A stretch of 64,000 nt of DNA from Clostridium bornimense (GTDB lineage: Bacteria > Bacillota > Clostridia > Clostridiales > Clostridiaceae). The DNA is taken from positions 1,736,001 to 1,800,000 of the forward strand of contig NZ_HG917868.1 in NCBI RefSeq assembly GCF_000577895.1, read 5' to 3'. The notes beneath the pieces were generated by a model that saw nothing but the letters and a program-made list of their open reading frames with translations, made no database searches and had not been told where the DNA came from. The position numbers and the translations under genes are program-made. Shown here piece by piece: positions 60,813-64,000 of this stretch (within the stretch, counting starts at the first letter, position 1; every line of letters starts with the position of its first letter).

Positions 60813-62111
60813 TTATGCAAGCATGTCTATATTAGAGTAAATTTCATCACTTGTTTCTTCAATTACATCATCTTCTATACTAATAAAGGATGATTTACCA
60901 TTTCCCTGAAAACTATTCTGATCATTACCTTCTTTATTTTTTTCACCATACTCACTATTATTCATATAAGTTAAGTCAAAACTTTCTACCTTAAATTCGT
61001 TTAATATTTTATTCATTTCTTCTATTTTTGTAGCTAATAAACTATAGGTCTCAGCATTATTTGTAGCAACATTAGCTTTCATAACACCTTTATCCATAGA
61101 AAGAGAAATTACTACCTCTCCTAAATTCCTTGGAACCACTTTCAATACAATCTCTTTAACAGATTCATCCCTGATATATTTCACTGATTTTATTATATCT
61201 TCCACAATATTAGTTTTGTTTGTCAGTGCAGGTGCTGATTCCTTTACATCTTTTAATGGTTCAAATACCATCTTTGGAACTTGCATCAAATTCCCTTCAC
61301 TTTTTACATTATCATTTCCTTCTATTAATGATGTAAGAAATGTATCTTCTTTATTTGTTTGTTCCTGATTTTTACTTTCACTGCTAGTTTCATTATTTTC
61401 ACTATTTAAATCGATATTATTTTCATCTATAGAATTTATTAAAGTAGTTTTATTTTCTAAGATATCATTATTATCAGTATTAGTTTCTTTTATTACATTT
61501 GCTTTAATATAATTTAGAATTTCTTTAGGCGACTCTACCTCACTACTATTTCTTTTTACTGACTCTAATATACTATCTAACGCTTCTTTATCTACAGATG
61601 AATCATTTTTCAACAATTTCATAATATCAGCTATAGAACTTTCGCTCTTACCTTCAATCAAAGTTTTGTCATTATTTTCAGTAGAATTATACATAGAAAA
61701 TAAATCTAAAATCATAGTCTTAACTTCTTCTGACAGAAATTCATTTTCACTAATTACTTTTTCGTAATCATAGTTATCATTTATTTTACCATTTAAAAGC
61801 ATTAATAATAACTCTTCAATAGCATCATATTCCTTACTATCACTTTCTTCACTATCTACTTTTGATGGTTTATCTTCTATAGAATTTTTTCCATCATCTT
61901 TTTTAATTTTGGCAGTATCGTCTATAGTATTAGAATTTTTTACAAAAAAATCTTTTTCTTTGCTATTCTCATTTTTAATACTTTTATTTTTTGTATCTAA
62001 ACATTCTTTGAAACTATTGCTACTTTTAATATTTATATCTCTGCCAGTAGATTTTTCAGCTGAATTCATATTATTAATCGTATCTATAAAGCTTGCTATA
62101 CTATTCCCTAT
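60813..62111 (-). CDS. fliK: Flagellar hook-length control protein FliK
   Basis: The product is about 432 residues, low-complexity and Asn/Ser/Glu/Lys-rich over the first 320. The C-terminal Flg_hook domain follows (KEIVLKVVPRNLGEVVISLS; VATNNAETYSLLATKIEEMN). FliK measures the hook and switches FlhB specificity. The open frame begins at GTG 62120, but that codon is part of the SD run itself (AAAGGGGG), leaving no spacing. The next well-placed codon is ATA at 62109-62111, 8 nt after GGGGG, and I use it as the start. The N-terminal 20 residues otherwise look similar. Confidence 0.85.
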   Translation of the reverse strand: MGNSIASFIDTINNMNSAEKSTGRDINIKSSNSFKECLDTKNKSIKNENSKEKDFFVKNSNTIDDTAKIKKDDGKNSIEDKPSKVDSEESDSKEYDAIEELLLMLLNGKINDNYDYEKVISENEFLSEEVKTMILDLFSMYNSTENNDKTLIEGKSESSIADIMKLLKNDSSVDKEALDSILESVKRNSSEVESPKEILNYIKANVIKETNTDNNDILENKTTLINSIDENNIDLNSENNETSSESKNQEQTNKEDTFLTSLIEGNDNVKSEGNLMQVPKMVFEPLKDVKESAPALTNKTNIVEDIIKSVKYIRDESVKEIVLKVVPRNLGEVVISLSMDKGVMKANVATNNAETYSLLATKIEEMNKILNEFKVESFDLTYMNNSEYGEKNKEGNDQNSFQGNGKSSFISIEDDVIEETSDEIYSNIDMLA

Positions 62112-62116
62112 TTTTC

Positions 62117-62554
62117 TCACCCCCTTTCAGTATTTCTAATAAACCCATATAATGCGAATTCATCATTATTTTTTTGCTCTATGGCTTGAACTTCCTTAAC
62201 ATATTCTAAATACTTATTTTCCCTTAACTTTTCAACAGCTTGTCTATCTCTTTGTTTATCTATTAATTCTTTTCTTTTTTCTTCTACTGCTATCGTTTTA
62301 TTCTTAAGATTTATTTTTTCCTCTGCTATCCTTTTATCAAGAAAATTCATATAATTATTAACTATCTTATATTCTAGAATTGTAGAGCAATTTTTATTTT
62401 TAGAAGTTTCTTTATACTTATCTTTCAAATTTTGCAACTCTTCTTCTACTTTTATTTTTTCATCTTGAGCACTTTTAAATTTTCTTTTACTTTCATCTTC
62501 TAAACTTCTTCTTATTTCCAATAATTTTTCTAATCTAAAATGGAATTTTTCCAT
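62117..62554 (-). CDS. fliJ: Flagellar export chaperone FliJ
   Basis: The 145-residue, almost fully helical coiled-coil protein begins KFHFRLEKLLEIRRSLEDES with charged heptads. FliJ connects FliI to FlhA and recycles chaperones. The call rests on composition and position between fliI and fliK. The SD is GTGGGGGAAG. Confidence 0.9.
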   Translation of the reverse strand: MEKFHFRLEKLLEIRRSLEDESKRKFKSAQDEKIKVEEELQNLKDKYKETSKNKNCSTILEYKIVNNYMNFLDKRIAEEKINLKNKTIAVEEKRKELIDKQRDRQAVEKLRENKYLEYVKEVQAIEQKNNDEFALYGFIRNTERG

Positions 62555-62569
62555 CTAAACTTCCCCCAC

Positions 62570-63880
62570 TTAAACAGAAATGCTTTTTGCTAATTTCTCT
62601 TTGACTTCTTCAAAAGAAGTACTTTCATCTATACCTTGCTTTAAAAATCCTAAAATTGAATCATGACATTCTATAGCTTTATCTATATTAGGATTACTCC
62701 CCTTTACATATGCTCCTATATTTATCAAATCTTCAGAATTTTCATAAGTAGCTAAAAGATCTCTAAGTTTTGATGCATCGTTTTTATGATTTTTATCAGC
62801 TATCTCACTCATAAGTCTCGATACTGATTTTAATACTTCTATAGCTGGATAATGATTTTTAGCAGCAAGGGATCTTGATAACACTATATGTCCATCTAAA
62901 ATACCTCTTACTGCATCAGCTATAGGTTCATTAAAGTCATCTCCATCAACTAAAACAGTATAAAAAGCTGTTATTGATCCTTTATCACTAGTTCCAGATC
63001 TCTCCATAAGTTTAGGTAACATTGAAAAAACTGATGGTGTATACCCTTTCGTTGCTGGAGGTTCTCCAATAGCAAGACCAATTTCTCTCTGAGCCATAGC
63101 AAATCTTGTGACAGAATCCATCATCAAAATTACCTTTTTCCCCTGATCTCTGAAATATTCAGCTATAGCTGTAGCTGTGAAAGCTCCTTTAAGTCTTACT
63201 AATGCTGACTGATCAGAAGTAGCACAAACAACAACAGACCTTTTCATTCCTTCTTCACCAAGATCTCTTTCAATAAAATCTCTTACTTCTCTTCCTCTTT
63301 CTCCAATAAGCGCAATTACATTTATATCTCCCTTAGCTTCTCTTGCAATCATTCCAAGTGTAGTACTTTTACCTACACCGGATCCTGCAAAAATCCCCAC
63401 TCTTTGACCTTCACCCATAGTAAGCAGTCCATCAATGGCTCTTACTCCTGTGGGAAGAATCGTTGTAATTCTTTTTCTTCTTAAAGGATCTGGTGGCATT
63501 GCCTCTAATGGATATGGAACACCCTTTTCATTATCTTCACCATCTAAAGGATTTCCAAGTCCATCTAATATCTTACCTAATAAATGCTCTCCACAATTAA
63601 CTGAAAGAGGATGCCCTAGTGGCTCCACCTTACAACCTGGAGCTATTCCTGTTAATTCACCTAGTGGCATCAATATTACTGTATCCTCTTTAAATCCAAC
63701 TACTTCACACTTGATTACATCTTTTTTTATATTATTGATGATACATACCTCACCTACAGCTGCTTTGATACCTTCTGCCTCTATAGTAAGTCCTACAACT
63801 CTAGTTACTGTTCCTTGATATTTATAAGGAGTAATTTTCTCTATTCGCTTAGCTATTCCTTGAAAATCAATATTAATCAT
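62570..63880 (-). CDS. fliI: Flagellum-specific ATPase FliI
   Basis: The 436-residue F1-like ATPase has Walker [10 protein letters not shown] (165-173), Walker [34 protein letters not shown] and the C-terminal export-specific region. It drives protein export through FlhA. It starts [16 protein letters not shown] with SD AGAGGGA. Confidence 0.97.
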   Translation of the reverse strand: MINIDFQGIAKRIEKITPYKYQGTVTRVVGLTIEAEGIKAAVGEVCIINNIKKDVIKCEVVGFKEDTVILMPLGELTGIAPGCKVEPLGHPLSVNCGEHLLGKILDGLGNPLDGEDNEKGVPYPLEAMPPDPLRRKRITTILPTGVRAIDGLLTMGEGQRVGIFAGSGVGKSTTLGMIAREAKGDINVIALIGERGREVRDFIERDLGEEGMKRSVVVCATSDQSALVRLKGAFTATAIAEYFRDQGKKVILMMDSVTRFAMAQREIGLAIGEPPATKGYTPSVFSMLPKLMERSGTSDKGSITAFYTVLVDGDDFNEPIADAVRGILDGHIVLSRSLAAKNHYPAIEVLKSVSRLMSEIADKNHKNDASKLRDLLATYENSEDLINIGAYVKGSNPNIDKAIECHDSILGFLKQGIDESTSFEEVKEKLAKSISV

Positions 63881-63891
63881 CCTTATCCCTC

Positions 63892-64000
63892 TTAATAATT
63901 CTCAATTACATTTTTTATTTCATCCAGACTACTATTTAGATTAATTTCAACTTTACCTTTTTCACCTATAATAATACCTGCACCATCCTCTATATGGTTG
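63892..64000 (-). CDS. fliH: FliH, C-terminal end (runs off window)
   Basis: A minus-strand frame enters from the right edge and ends at TAA 63892-63894. The 35 residues end [24 protein letters not shown], similar to the C-terminus of FliH/VATPase E-subunit proteins. It is 11 bp before fliI. FliH binds FliI and regulates it. Only the last part is visible, so the call is based on position and the short C-terminal pattern. Confidence 0.75.
   Translation of the reverse strand, partial: NHIEDGAGIIIGEKGKVEINLNSSLDEIKNVIENY

Overview
This is chromosomal DNA of a very AT-rich, motile, spore-forming Firmicute, most likely a Clostridium sensu stricto (cluster I). The evidence is the codon bias toward AT, strong Shine-Dalgarno sites, spore genes (a GerA-family germinant receptor subunit and SpoVD), a clostridial FliR-FlhB fusion, PPDK next to a CcpN-type regulator, and a CBS-DRTGG-containing Mn-dependent pyrophosphatase. 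I see no phage, insertion sequence, CRISPR array, tRNA or rRNA. Most genes lie on the minus strand.

Layout. 1-2.4 kb: 5' part of ppdK, a CcpN-like regulator, a small zinc-ribbon protein and efp. 2.5-6.4 kb: a seven-gene type IV pilus/competence operon in the order comGA-GB-GC-GD-GE-GF-GG. It includes a 53-codon prepilin-like gene and a comGB whose best start is not ATG, GTG or TTG. 6.4-14.3 kb: a lipoprotein, RqcH/NFACT protein, a two-TM protein, DinB, an AI-2E-type permease and a GerA-family protein. 14.3-24.4 kb: uraA and pyrR behind a PyrR attenuator, rluD, lspA, a TraR/DksA-type protein, MTA/SAH nucleosidase, and the divIVA-ylmH-sepF-yggS-DUF881-sbp-DUF881-divIB division block. 24.5-33.7 kb: the mraZ-led dcw cluster (mraZ, rsmH, ftsL, spoVD, murE, murF, mraY, ftsW/spoVE), with three MraZ boxes over the promoter. 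33.8-43.4 kb: ychF, a Lon-like protease, deoC, a small unknown, a Ca2+ P-type ATPase and a pyrophosphatase. 43.4-64 kb: a long flagellar region running fliH-fliI-fliJ-fliK-flgD-orf-flgE-flbD-motA-motB-fliL-fliO-fliP-fliQ-fliR/flhB-flhA-flhF-flhG-pilZ-fliA-swrB-like-small ORF-flgF-flgG-motA-motB in transcription order.

How it fits together. The flagellar genes form one nearly gapless transcription unit: export ATPase and hook, then stator, export gate, placement GTPase/ATPase, c-di-GMP brake, sigma-28, rod proteins and a second stator. The division and murein genes cover lipid II synthesis (MurE, MurF, MraY), septal transpeptidation and Z-ring anchoring. However, ftsZ, ftsA, murD, murG and the spoIIGA-sigE-sigG block are not in this window.

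Most notable. (1) Several genes have a near-perfect Shine-Dalgarno placed 6-8 nt before an ATA, ATT or ATC codon, with no usable ATG/GTG/TTG: comGB, fliK, a 79-codon membrane ORF overlapping flgF, and possibly ccpN. (2) Three diverged copies of an intergenic element with conserved short palindromes occur, one inserted inside the flagellar operon between flgE and flbD. (3) The comGG-like and 79-codon genes are short and easily missed. (4) The mraZ operator consists of three 10-bp-phased AAAGTGG boxes.
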